The position numbers and the translations under genes are program-made. From Struthio camelus (Eukaryota; Chordata; Aves; Struthioniformes; Struthionidae): 64,000 nt of DNA. The stretch is from contig NC_090943.1 in the NCBI RefSeq assembly GCF_040807025.1, positions 26,131,213 through 26,195,212 of the forward strand, given 5' to 3'. The notes under the pieces are model-generated. The model was not told the origin of the DNA. It saw only the letters and a list, made by a program, of their open reading frames with translations, and made no database searches. This document shows positions 12,961 to 26,800 of the stretch, piece after piece; position 1 is the stretch's first letter; each line of letters begins with the position of its first letter.

Positions 12961-15900
12961 TGCATAGAATGCCTTCCTATCTGTTTGCCTCCAGGATTTG
13001 TCTTCCCTGCCTGGTCTTTTCCCTCAACAGAAAATACTGTTGAGTATATTTGTGACCCATGTCCCTGAACCTTTACCCTTGCCTCTGTAGTAAATCCTGA
13101 TATTTCCAGGGTCAGACCTCCTTTATCTTCTGTCATCTTTGCCGTTGGATCCGTACGGGCAGTCCACTTCCCAGGCTGACGGGTGAGTATGTCAGATAGA
13201 TGGTTTTGTATGCCTTCCTTCCTGGCCAATATAGTCTGTTTTCCTCTCAGAACTGTATAAGAGTACTTGAACTTACCAGGAAGCAGACATGGATGGGGAA
13301 AAAGCCTTCCAAACCATCTCCTCTTTCAGCCCATGGGCCTGCTTTCTGAGTATTTGTGTCAGCAATTAGCTCTCATTGTCTCACTTTGCTATGTACAGGC
13401 CCGGCTTGTCCAGACCAAGACCTTAGCAGAGCTCCTCTTACAGCAAGGGCCCCAGGCAGGGCCCTCCATACATATGCAGAAGGGAAGAGCTAGGAGCAGT
13501 GCTGACAGTTTGGTATTTTCCACTCATTTAAAAACGTTTTTTTGTAACCAACATTTTCCCATTCTTCTGTTAGTTTCCCCCTTACAGTCAGATTTTTGTT
13601 AATGTCAACAAAACAGCAGAAGTGTTAGCTGACAGTGTCCACTCAGTTATCAGATATCTTGCAGAACAGGAATTTAGGATTTGCCATACAAGATGATATC
13701 ACGAGACCACTACATATGGCAGCCAGCCACTCTCCCAGTAAAGTTCACTGACATGCCCAAAAACAGGACACTAAAGAAACAAAAAATCATGCAGCCAAAA
13801 CAAGTATCCCAGTATTTAGTTTCTGTTCAGTGTTTAGGGAGATTATGTCTTTGTTGATCCCCAGTGAGAAACTAATCAATGTAAACAATTTAGTAATGTA
13901 TAAGATAAGCAATCATTCTTTTGGGATAATCAGAAAGGCTATTAAAAAAGATAAAGATCTGTCTAACTGCTTACCTGATTATGTCTTTAAAACCTTCCTG
14001 AGTAGAAATGATTTGAATATTGCCTGGGAGAGTTAAAAAGTATTCTCTTCCAGACTTCCAACATCAGCTACAGTGGCACCCAAGAAAACAATTTAAGGAA
14101 CATAGCAGTCTTGGAAGTGTTCAGTGTATATTATTATTTGGTGACACAGTAGTGTTTGTGTGGCATTCTTGATGCTCTGTGCTTGGGAACGTTGCCTTAA
14201 AGAAATCTGTCAACCTCTTTTGATTTTCCTGCAGTGTTTCAAACAGTAATTTTGAAAGCATCTTGTAGGGCAGTCTCTGAAGCTTCTAATCCTGATATCA
14301 TGTCTGTTACAGACCTTCATTTGTTGCATACACCTTAAGTAGCGTGTTTAAATCATGGAGTGGAGAACTCTGGAAACAAACGAAATACTTCCATATCTCA
14401 GTAATAGGATACCACAGAAATAACTTGCATGAGCTTGTAATGTAACCCAGCTACCGTGAACTCTCTATCTATATGACAGTTATATCTATCCTCTAATATT
14501 TTCTGCAGTTACCTAGTTTTCCAGATGTGTTTATTCTCATTATTCCATTGACCATTAGCTTCAGGAGCACAACTCTATCTTCCAATCAAATATTCTGGCA
14601 TAACTGAAGATAGGGATTGGAAAAAGATGGAAAAATTGTTATTCGGAGAAGCTATAAATGATTACTTACTTACAATTACACTTTCATTATTACGTTGAGA
14701 AGTAGAAGGAAAGGAGAGAAATTATTAAGAATTCTAGTCAACAGATCAGAGTGCCATACTTGATATTACAAGAAAAGCTTTTCCTACTTTCCTCCTGCCT
14801 TATGAATGTAGTTTTACTTTGTTAGCTCCTTTACCTGAATGTGGATAGAAGAGCAATGCATCTTATTGAGCTTATTCTAAGCAACTTATGTGTTATGCTG
14901 TCATACAAAGATCTAAGAATTCAAGCAAAGCTTATAAGCCTGCTTGTATACCCTTTCACATCGGTGAGGTAGAAATCTTAACTGAACTTAGCTGGGAACA
15001 GAGCTAGGTAGAGTCTGCTCTTAGTTAGAAAAACACTTGGGAAGCTTGTCTGATTAGAAGTGTTTCCAACATTTACAGGTTATATTTATGGTGTAAGCTT
15101 TTTGAGGTAAACACCTCATACTTCATACAATGCCTGGCATAATATGCTTATTCTGCAGCAGGAGCACAGAGGGATTACATTAATATGAATATTTAACAAT
15201 ATATGTTCTGTTAATGGAAAAGGGAAACACAATTATTGGGCTTTCCAAATTCTACCCTTTTGTGTTTCACATAAGGTTTATTATGTTCCCTGGAGAAAGT
15301 TCAGGTAGTATAGTCCTGAAAACGGTTGAGATTCATCATGGCAAATCAACAAACATAACAAAAATAATCACACATAATATGTGCGGGATATGTGCAAGAT
15401 TTTTACATATAGCTCTCATCAACAATCCTCTTTTAAAACTATAGAAGAATCATCATCTCAATTTTATAGACAGGATAAGTGAGTTACAGTACAGCTAAGA
15501 TCAAGATTTTTTCACACCAAGATCCCTCTAAATCAGATATTTATCTGATGGAGTTTGGTGCCTGCATATAATAAATTTATTGTTCAGAATGGAAATCAAC
15601 AGAGTTGCCTCTTATTTAACAGATCATAGTGTATGTGAAGACAAAATCTTAAGTTCTTGCCCTCCAGTGCTCCCCTTCTCTTCCTCTTTGTTTATTAATC
15701 ACTGGCTTTTTTGCTGTGTCCCCACAGAATCTTCAGAGACACTAAATTCTTCTGCAGTGTGCTGCTTTTTTTTCCATCAGGAACAGCAAGCATGTATCTC
15801 TCTGCCTCACTGACTTGCTGATTTTGGTTGAGATGTCTTTGAAAATACGTTGACCGCCCTGGATATCGTCTTAATTTCTCTTTTAATTTTTCGCTCCATT

Positions 15901-16138
15901 CTTATTTACTTATGCAACTGTATTACTGAAGTGCTTGAGATATTTGGGGGGTTTGTTTGTATTAGCAACACATTACAAGACAAAATTGGCTAGTGCATAG
16001 TTTCTAAAGGTGAAAATTGTACGCTATAGGAATTAGGACTGCTGATTTTGCTCCAAGAGGTGTTAGTGAGTTCTGATGTCTTGTAAAATGTATTGTGCTG
16101 TATTTTTCCCTCTGTTGCTTTCTGTTTTTTTTCCCCAG
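12961..16138 (+). other. STEAP2: STEAP2 intron 1, 3' part
   Basis: Mostly AT-rich unique sequence. A MIR-like fragment near 15395-15510 is listed separately. The intron ends in a strong polypyrimidine tract and cccag at 16134-16138. Confidence 0.6.
15395..15510 (+). mobile_element. MIR-type SINE fragment
   Basis: The order tttacatat-agctctcatc-aacaatcctc, then atcatctcaattttatagac and aggataagtgagttacag matches the core and 3' half of an amniote MIR/CORE-SINE with many changes. It is old and short, and recognised from memory of the consensus only. Confidence 0.45.
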
Positions 16139-16171
16139 AAGAAATCATTATAGGTTTGGTGCGCTGGAAGT
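16139..16171 (+). other. STEAP2: STEAP2 5' UTR part of exon 2
   Basis: 33 nt between the acceptor AG (16137-16138) and the initiator ATG. The reading frame in this stretch is not continued upstream by any plausible coding exon. Confidence 0.8.
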
Positions 16172-16663
16172 ATGGAATCAATCTCTATGATGGGAAGTCC
16201 TAAGAACCACAATGAAACTTTTTTACCAAACGTTGCCAATGGCATCAAGGATGCCAGTAAGATCACAATAGGCATCATTGGAAGTGGAGACTTTGCCAAG
16301 TCATTGACCATTAGGCTCATCAGATGTGGGTACCACGTGGTTGTGGGAAGCAGAAACCCTAAACTTGCTGCCGAGTTCTTTCCTCATGTGGTTGATGTCA
16401 CTCATCATGAAGATGCAGTAGCAAAAACAAACATCATTTTTGTAGCCATACACAGAGAACATTATGCTTCTTTGTGGGACCTCAAGCATTTACTTGCTGG
16501 TAAAATTCTGGTTGATGTCAGCAACAATGCAAGAGTAGACCAGTATCCAGATTCCAATGCAGAGTACTTGGCATCACTTTTCCCAGATTCCCTGATCGTC
16601 AAAGGATTCAATGTTGTTTCAGCTTGGTCATTGCAGTTAGGACCAAAGGATGCCAGCAGACAG
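16172..16663 (+). CDS. STEAP2: STEAP2 coding exon 1 (residues 1-164)
   Basis: It opens with ATG for [11 protein letters not shown] and contains the NADPH-binding GSGDFA motif and most of the oxidoreductase domain (for example VVVGSRNPK and FNVVSAW). The exon ends after the codon for Gln164 at cag/gtaaat. An open frame continues a few codons into the intron but has no meaning. Confidence 0.97.
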
Positions 16664-19600
16664 GTAAATATTGTATTTTTATTCATTTGATTTCTTTGTA
16701 AGATGAAAAGACAGGAATAGAGTGGTGTAAGCAGCCAGAACTTGTGGAATTCACCTTGCCTGCCTTGATCTATCTAAAATGTTGGATCTTTGGTCTAAGC
16801 TTTAGTAGTCAATAAAACTTTCAGAGTCCGATTCACGTATGGTAAAACATGTAGAGTAAGTAAGTGGCCCAAATTGCCCTCTGGGATGCCTGTCTTTAAA
16901 GGCTGTAGGGGAAATGTAGAAGCACTAGCTTAGACTAGACATCTGACCTTCAGATGATTATAGTTAGAGGAGATGGGTAGTCTTCACGTCTTCTGTAGGA
17001 AATACCTTTATTTTTATTCCTAAGCTCTAAACAAGGATGGAGGCAGTCTTTCCAATATATTTTAGCTTAGGTGTTGATTGACGTGATTGAAACCGTTGAA
17101 AGAGATGCACAGAAATCTGAGATACTAATGCTAGGTCTTGGGAGGTAAAAATGCTTGCATTCAATGCAAGTAGCAGCAAAGAATGAAAGACGCTATATAT
17201 TTTATAATGCCCCGAGATAATAAACATGAAGAAACAGAGGGAAGCACATATGTTTAAGGGATCGTTCATTCATCTGCTCCAGGACTGCTTGAGAACGTGA
17301 TGTTCAAATGCCTTCCCAGTATATCCTCAAAATCCACCCTGCATGTAGAAAAAGCAGCTTTATGTTTTTCATGCTTTGCTGGAGTGGCGCAAAGGATCTA
17401 AGCCTGTGCAGGAACCTAGTCCTTCACACCTTTGGAGTGTGCAAGAGAAGATGTAACATGACTCCTGGAGACTAAATTGAGTTTTCTGACATGCCAGGCA
17501 GATTTTAAATGGAACATGTTTGATATGGAATTAGCATAATTGTAAAAATAACCCCACTGCACTATTTTTAACCCCTTTCAGTATAGCACTGCACTAATTA
17601 CTACACAAGTAATTGACTTCAGTGAAAGCTGACCATATATGCTCTAATGAAGATGATCAGAAACTAGTGATGGGCAAACCACTCCATTGCAGATTTTCAA
17701 GGGAGCTGAAAGTACTTTGTAGCAGCACGTTTCTTTCACTTTGTAACGAGCTTATCTTTAGAAGTTCTTGTTTGTCTGCTGGTTTGGTTTCACTTTTGTC
17801 TTTTCTGTTAAGCAGATTCCATTTTTGTGGAAATCTGGATTGTGAAATGAAGCTAAGATTATTATACAAAGAGGTTACACAGCTCTCTGCTTTGTGTTCT
17901 GTTGATGCTATAGCTGTTTTAGGGTCATCAGGCAAGATTCCTGTCTTTTTGAGAAACTCCTGTACTTCATGGATTGGTTTTTTTGTTTCCATTTTTCATC
18001 GTGGTTGTCTATCATAACAAAGTATAGTTTTGGCTGTAAGTGCCGTGGTTTGGTCCTCTGAAGTTTTTTTTTTTGTCTTTAAGTCTATTTCTCTGACTAC
18101 AAACAAGTCGCTTGACTTTCCCAACAGGTCTATATATGCAGTAACAATGTTCCAGCTCGCCATCAAGTTATTGAGCTTGCCCGGCAGCTCAATTTTATTC
18201 CTATTGATTTGGGGGCGTTGTCATCTTCAAGGGAGATTGAAAACTTACCGCTACGACTGTTCACACTGTGGAAGGGACCGGTAGTGATGGCCATCAGCCT
18301 GGCAACATTTTTCTTCATCTACTCCTTTATCAGAGATGTAATACATCCATATGTGAGAAATCAGCAGAGTGACTTTTACAAGATCCCCATTGAGATTGTG
18401 AACAAGACTCTACCAATTGTTGCTATCACTTTACTCTCTCTAGTATATTTATCAGGACTTATTGCAGCTGCTTATCAGCTTTACTACGGTACTAAGTATA
18501 GGCGATTTCCACCTTGGTTGGAGAGCTGGCTGCAATGTCGAAAGCAGCTCGGACTGCTGAGCTTTTTCTTTGCCACAGTGCATGTGGCATACAGCCTCTG
18601 CTTACCTATGAGGAGATCAGAGCGATACTTGTTCCTCAACATGGCATATCAACAGGTAAGCTGGTCTGTACTTGCTTAGTTAACAAAAGCCATTGGCTGT
18701 ATTCGTCTAACTCCTGAAGACAACATCTATGTTTCTCAGTGGAAAATGTTTAGGATTATTTTATGCATAGCTAGTGCTTAGTAGTAAGGAAGAGTAAAAG
18801 AAACATCTGTGCATTGTGCTTGCTTCATCTGGAGCAAGCTGCAGTCAAGTTTCTCTGGTAAGGGAAATCAAGGAGGTGCTCTACTTAAATTCCTAATAGA
18901 AATAGAACATAGGATAGAGGAAAGAGCAATGTCAGAAGAAACATTTAACTTTCTGAGGTGTTCTCTTTTCTATATATTCTTAAGATATGGGGGATGTATG
19001 TATATCATCAACGTATTATGTCCTGTGATATCATACTGTTGTATCATAAACAAGTGTGAAGAGCAAGTGTGAACAAGTGATAAGGGTAGATAATGTGCAC
19101 AGATACAACTATGCTTAAGAAATGAAAATTCTGTTACTTCATACCTTTTTGGACTAGTGGTAAAAATATTTTATTCATTAGAAATTCTGTGAACATAATC
19201 TATTACCGGCAACAGACATTGACTCATAGTTTCCAGGAGCAGTTGGTCTTGCATAACGCTGAAACTATCGCTAGCAAAACTGTCCCCCTGTAGAGAAGGG
19301 TCTGCTGCCCCTCTCTGTGAGTGGGATAACTTAGTGTCATCTTTAAAGAGAGAGAAAAGGAGCATTGCCTTAATAGGAGCATTTTAATGCACTCAGCATA
19401 AAAAAAATTTGCAGGAAAGAGAGATGGAACAGAAAGCAAAGCAAACTAAGGAAGTCAAATCTTAATAACAGAACAAATTAAAGGGAATTGGGTGCACAAA
19501 TCCTAAAAGAAGGACTAGCATGAAATGTTGCTCTCTGCCTTTAAGTTCAAAACTATAAAAGGCAGCAAGGAACTGTAATTGTGTGCATTTAGTATTAGCA

Positions 19601-22600
19601 GAGGACCTGCTGATATTTTTATTAAGAAATTATGTTTTTAATAATGTTATAGAAATCTGACTTGCTAATACCTGTAGTGGACCACTTTGAAGAGCTATCA
19701 TAGTCCACCTGAAAATGGAAAAATAGTTGAATGTCCAAGCATTTTAACTGTTAAGGACCTGAGCCGGTTTCTTCTCTCACAAAGCTCTCTAGGCAGAACA
19801 GGCTTAGAAACATCTGATGTCAACAACGAAAGAGACAAAATAACTTGGACTTAGCACAGGCACTTGAAGCAATAACAGGAAATGATGAAAAGCTATTTCT
19901 GAATGTAACAAACTAAAAACAAATTGCAGATTTACCCAGTTTATGTTGTACAGTATAAGTTGCTGAGGTCTGAAAAACACAGCTACTTTTCTACGGTATA
20001 TAGGAACATACAGATTTAGGTTTTTGTAAGATCATTGATATAACTAGTATATAATGCTTACATTTTCTTCTACCTACTCATCTAAGTGTCCCTGTTTACC
20101 ATTTTTAATCTAGCAAGAGCTAATACCAGCTGCAGGGAAATGGTTATTTTTCTCCAAGACATGAAGAAATCTCTGAAATATTTGACCCCATTTTATATTT
20201 GTCCTACAACTGTAAGCTTTTACTTAGCCAAATAAGTTCTTGATATTTTTAATATTCTGGAGAATGAAGGGCTTCTTTTCTGCTTGTTCATCAGGTTCAT
20301 GCAAATGTTGAAAATTCTTGGAATGAGGAAGAAGTGTGGCGAATTGAAATGTATATCTCCTTTGGAATAATGAGTCTTGGACTGCTTTCTTTGCTGGCAG
20401 TAACTTCAATCCCTTCAGTAAACAGTGCCTTAAACTGGAGGGAGTTCAGTTTTATTCAGGTGTGTTACTTTTATTTAAATAAGAGGCTTTTGTTGCTAAT
20501 AAGAATTCATTTTAGTAATTATTATGAAAAGCACTTTGCAATATGATAAGAACGTGTTGGTTAGAATTCCTTGTTAAAATCAAATTAGATGAACTTGGAC
20601 TAACTTACCAAAGGCAGCATAGCTTTGCTTTTTTAAAAGCAGAGGCGTTCTTCTAGTCCTGGCATTCTTCTTGCTGCCGTTTCACAGATAAATATCTACT
20701 ACAGGCAGACCTAACCAACATAAGTTACTGAGAAATATAGGAGATGAAGGCTTTAATAAATAACTTAATATTTGCTTACAAACAATATTGCCATTATTTT
20801 TAAGCAGCAGTCATTGGTATGAAATGTCATTAGGATTCAGACTTGTGATAAAATCCCTAAGTATATATGAGGGTGTCTGGGTGGGATTTGGGTTTTTTTT
20901 TTTTTTTTGGTAGGGATCTTGGGCTCAGTGTTCTAGTCTTAATTCAGTCTTATCTGAGTAAGGGCTTTAGGACATATCCACCGTAAGGAAATTGCGTAGT
21001 TTCTAGTCCTTTCACTGTTGACTAATACCTACCTTCAAAACCCAGGCATTTGCTTCACTCTTCAGGGTTTGAACTGAGTTCCATAGTTTACAGCCTTTGA
21101 AAGGGAGTGATGGAGAACACTGGTTTGGCTACAGCTGCCAGAGGTGTTCTGTCTGTGAAGTCATGTTTTACCTTCTGCTAGAGTTTGTTGGTGGAAGGCT
21201 CCAGGTATACCTACCAAAACGGTTTGCCGAAAAATTTTTCACATCAGTCTTCCCCTGACTGAACTAGTTATTCTCACTCACTGCTTTAAGCCTTCAGAGG
21301 GAGGAAATAGACATTTTCTACTGTTAAAATGTCCTTGCCAGTCAGAGCTCTCTGTGGGGGTGACTATAGGACTGCTGCTGTGTGACCTAAAATCTTAGTG
21401 CAAATGGAAAAAATATATATTCACCCAAAAGTGAGGTGATGCCTTCTTCCAGCCATGAATTTCATACACAAACACTCCATTTATATCTTATTTTTCCTTG
21501 TTTAAATTTCCACATTTGGACCTTGTGTTATTTAGTCCAAAATGCCTTTGAAGACAGATGATCATGTAATTGCACGGATTTTGACTATGCCTTATTTACT
21601 GCAGTTATTTCCACTGTAATTAAAATCAGCATAGTTTCAGTTGTAAATAATTTTGAACTTTAAGGAATCATCTCTCAGCATTTTGAGGAATTTAATTGGG
21701 AACAAATTATTCTCTCCAGAGGTATGTCATGGTTGAAACTGCGTCATGTACTAGAGAGAACTGGTATAGGTATTTTACAATTTCCCTCACTAAAGTGAAA
21801 GGAGTCTGCATTTCACTACAAGCTTCATTATACCTGATGTGCAAGTAGAACAGATCAAATATATCATGATATAGGTTTTGATATTTTTCTTTACCTACTG
21901 AAATGTAATACGATGAAGTGAATTGAACTTAATTGTCTCAGTCTTCTAAGTGAGGGGGACAAGGAGTGGAACAATAACCAGTCATGTCAGTATTGCTTTT
22001 TAGCCAGGGAAAGCCATCTCCAGCTTTGGTCTGAATCTGAGAGGATTTGCCAAAATAGTTGGATCTTAGAGATGACAGATCAGTATAATCACAGCAGACT
22101 TGGCCAATTTCTCACCTCAACGCTCTCCACTTAGAGCACAGCATAGTATTGCTTGCTCATTTCAGTAAATACACTTTGATCATAATAAGGATCTGGCCTA
22201 CTCTGAAGAGTTTTACCACTAAAACATACCTAATCTTGAGTCCTACTGACAAAGTCTGAGTTTTAGGCTGAACAAAGTAATTGTTAACATAAACAGACTG
22301 CTTTCAAGACTTGGTCCAGTAGTACAAGACCTGAGTGAAGCCTACACTGGTTTGAACAGATCTCTACCAAGAATCCCACAGCATAGGACCTGTATCCTGT
22401 ACCTAGTTGTGAATGTTGTTGTCTAGAGATCACCATATTGACTTTGATATCTCCAATCATTTTGGAGATGCCTGCTTCTTAAATAGCCTAGGTTTTGGCA
22501 ACATGGATGGCAGCAGCTTCAAAAATTTCAGCCAGCTTGATCAAAGGAACAAGGCTTTGAGAGGAGAAGCAGTGCAGGCCCAATTCATCCCAGGGGAGTA

Positions 22601-23793
22601 TGAATATGAAGAAACAGATATAAGAAGGTTAAGCAGTGAGGCAAAAGGAAGGAACTGGGTCAGCTCTACCAGATGCTACGAGACCAGCAGAGAACTTAAA
22701 AGTTGCTGCTGTACAGAGCTGACTGCTGCACCAAACAAATATCTGATTACTTCCTCATGATTCGTAGAAAAATGCTTATAACAGCCAGTGGGAGGAGTCA
22801 CAGAACCAGACAGTGATGAAGAGTTTGCTCAGTAGGAGATCCTAGAGGCATGGAAACATCACGCAAAGCTCTGCAGGCATCTTAACATGACTCAGAGCTG
22901 GAGCTCACTGAGAAAAACAGCAGGGAGAAAGCTAAGGCTGGTAAAATAATTAATCAATTTTATTAAACTACACTTCAGTACTCTTCTTATCTTCTAAATA
23001 TAGTTGGATAGGGAATGAAGATAAACATGAGGAAGAAATGAGAGAATTTGTATTTTCTCAGAGCAAGCAGAATTTCTACTAGCCTAAACCAACACATCAC
23101 AAACAAAAAAGACATTTACTGAAAACAGTCTTTTACTGTTCACATAAAATACATGGAAAACGGAAAATGTTCAGTGCAGTCTTGCACCTGGTCTTTCAGT
23201 CTTTGGGGAGCTATTAGTTAAACTGTAAATATATAATGTAAACATAAACAACTGCTGCTTTGGTTTTCCAATCTAAGAGTTCCAATCCAAACCACACCAC
23301 TCGCTGACAGTGTCCAATGCAGAGCGGCTTTCAAGCTTTCAAAGCTTAACTTTGTTTATTAGAAAAACCAGCAAGGATGACACTGCTATTTGCATAGTAG
23401 GAAGCTGATCTTTTTGTAGCTATTTCTTTTGTCTGTTAGCACGCTCTTAAAATCTTTGGAGCCAGTATTATTAAAGCCTTGCCCTCACACATCTAGGAAG
23501 GGCTGCGCTGCCTTGTTTTTTGTACCAGGACAGAATACTTTTCCCCCCACAGTAAAGAAGGTGATAGCATGAGGCTTGGGTATTTGGCAAATTTGAGTAA
23601 GATTCCAGCCAGAATTGCTGCAGCCTGTTTGTATGTTTAGAAATATCCTGTTACTGGGGGAATCTGGAGCTTATGTCACATAAATGTAGGCTTTGGAAAA
23701 TGCCTTTTGTACATATGCATGATTTGGAACAACTCAGCCATTGTGAAGGTAAGAATTCCTGATGCAAAATTTGTCTCACAGTGTACCTACCTA

Positions 23794-23832
<39 letters not shown>

Positions 23833-26800
23833 ATGTATATATATGCATCTTCTGGTAACATTTTAAGGAGTTTTCTTCCTTACTGACTGCAACCACTTTT
23901 TTTTTCCCCTTCCTTCAAACAATGCCAGTTTGTCCAGTTTCTCAGTGGCCTTGGCTGGGAATCTCCAACATTGGCTGGAAAAACTGACTTTGATCAGGAA
24001 GGAAAAGAAACAAAACATGGAAGACTGAGAGAAGATCCAAAAGAGTTGGGAGGTCCATAGGAAATGCGCTAACCTATTACTCAGTTTCCAGGAAACACAG
24101 TGTTATGGAAGATTAGGAAACAAAGCAACCAAAGATGTTCCTCCCCTCTTCCCAGCAGCCATTTTAGAGCCTAGGCAGAGGGTTGCAGCTGATACTGCTA
24201 CACTCAATCACCAATTTGAGTTTACCAGTCAAGGAAAAGTATTCCTTCTTGCTGCTTTTGAAAGTCCTCCGCTCTTAAAGATGTGAGCGTTCTGTGCTCC
24301 TCATGGCCTCCTTTTGGTACCATCAATGTAAATGATCTTCCAGCTTTCATAGCCATATCCATTCCTTTCTACCGAGTTCTTAAGAAGCAAGGAAAGGATG
24401 ATAAAATTGCAATATGTATATCCCACCTTTTAAAAAAAAAAAAAAAAAAAAAAAACACCACTACAGTTTAGGAACTCCATTGGTTTTAATCCCTGTATTC
24501 CTTCCTCCACATTGTCTGGGCATGAACTTGTACAGGAGAAAATGACCTTGCATATCTGAGTGGTAGCTGCTGTCACCCTCACTGTTCCAGTATTAAGCTG
24601 ACAACTTTCTAGCAATTAATAGCTTCCACAGCACAAACATCTTCTGTTTCTCTATAATCAAAATATATTTCATGTTAACATCTATAGGCATGGACAACTC
24701 TAGAATGTGACTTCCTGCACCTACTGCTTGGCCAAGATTTGTAGTACGCTCCAGTGTTACCAAATGATTTTATTTTTACTGTTCAGCTCCCCAAGAGTGC
24801 CTTTTCCTATACTAGCTGATGAGTTTCTACTGTACTCAATTAGTTCTTCAGAGTTTCCTCGTTTCACTGCTGCACAGCTATTGCCATCATTGCCATGTTC
24901 ATTGAACATCTGCCGACACAGAAAAATGAAGTGCCAAGTCTTTATAACAAAAAAGTCTGTCAATCAGCTCAGCCTCCACATTGCTGCCAGTGACATGGTA
25001 GTGAGACTAAAAATCAAAACAAGGCACTGTTGTGTCTTTAATTTAAAAAAAAAAAAAAAAAGTCAGTGTGCTATGGGAGATTCTACAACCGAGCAGAGAA
25101 GTGAATCCCACCTCAAGGTTTAGTAGATCTGTAAGAGCAGTTTAGGTATGCTGTGCACTGTTAGTGCCCTACTTTTGTACTGACACAGCCTCTTACTTAG
25201 TGAGTTTTTGCTGAACTAGCAAAGGCAGCCAGTTTTGCATATACTTCTGGAAAGTCATTGTCAGAAGCTGTCAGCTGGGATCTGTGCTCTTAATGGAACT
25301 TTCTAGTGCAGATCTGGCCCAACTGAACTAGAGTGCAGAATGCGAAGTTACCTGGAGAATATCCTCTTTCTAGCTAAGCAGTGTTTTTATTGTGGAAAGT
25401 ACAGCACAGAAATAAGGTGACAGAGGCAATTAAGAGCCAATTAGAAGAAAATACTGTCAGCAGCTCCTCTAGGAGTGTCTTTGTTGTGAGATTTTAAATG
25501 GGCTGGTGCATATACTAGCACGTGACCTACCAGCACTTGAAAGAAGCATACAGCAACTTTCCACAGTTAAAATGTGGAACTGAATAGAGGTGCGTCACCT
25601 TTTTTGCCTATCCCACACCATTATTCCCAACGGTTTATATATACTTCCGAAGTTCCATTTTGACCGTTAGACTCAAAGACATACATAGATATCATATCAA
25701 AATGGTAGTTTTCAGGTGGAGCTTAAATAAGCATAAATAAGATTTTAGAAAAGGCTGGGAAGAGTCTGTATAGGGTTTCCTTCCTTTTTCTTTTTCCAAG
25801 GTTTGTTATCTGTTATCTGTAAGTCTGATAAAGAAATGAGTGATATGATTCACTCATGCTCTTTTCCCTGGTGGCAATGATATGACAGTAATAACTTCAG
25901 GACGGTCATACTAGCAAAAATCTGAAATAACATATTGGAACATTAAGTTTGATAGTAGTGTTTGCCTTCTGAATTTCTTACTAGAATTTACATTCGGGTA
26001 TTGCATATCCTGTTTATACCCAGAAATAATTGGCCTAGATTGTTTAGTTTCTTACGGAATATTTTTGGAAGCAAATTGTTTTTAACAAAATGTTACAGCA
26101 TATCTAAAAACATACCAACGTGGCTTTGACACCGATGGCAAAAATAATGCATAAATATTGGCAATTTTAAAAACCAGGTACCAGTCTGCAGAAACTAAAA
26201 AAAAAAAAAGAAATGTTCCCTTTTTGTACCATGACATGCATACATGTAAATCCTTGCAAATGGTTTTAGCTCAAACATTCTCCAATCCCTGAAAACTGGC
26301 TAATCTTGAAGCAGGAAGAATTAATTCTTGCACTAATTATTATAGCTCCTTACACTACATTTTTGTTAATGAAGACAGAAAGAGGGTATGTCTTTGCGCC
26401 TCTGTTTTTACAGGAATTAAAGCAAATCTTGGCAGCCAGTTACCTTTCATAATTTTCATCCCATGTTTTGATGGTTTTCTACAAACGTTTCCTAAACTAA
26501 GCTAGACATTACTTCAGTTTTGATGGAAAAGTGTTTGTCTTCGTTTGATCAACAGCAGAAATCAGAGCATGATAGTAATTTTTACCATGGTTGCGGAAAG
26601 TAAAGGCCAATGTATATAAACTTATGACTGTAGGGCAGCATTATTACAGGGCACTTAGAAGGGCAGATTTGCAGGAGAGGCGAACGCCCCCTGTTAGCAC
26701 AGCCTGCTCTCGCGTGCTCTAGATTAGGTGAAAAGAAGTCATCTGTAAAGTGCCATGGGAGCCTTCTACTTGAAGTTTCATCCAGCCCTACCTGTATATG

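Noticed and set aside
16664-16690. Extension of STEAP2 exon 1 past residue 164 to an in-frame stop
   Set aside because: A clear cag/gtaaat donor and perfect continuation of the protein at 18128 show this is intron.
24432-24455. Poly(A) tracts at 24432, 25045 and 35443 as tails of processed pseudogenes or SINEs
   Set aside because: No gene-like sequence or flanking duplication precedes them; they look like simple A runs.
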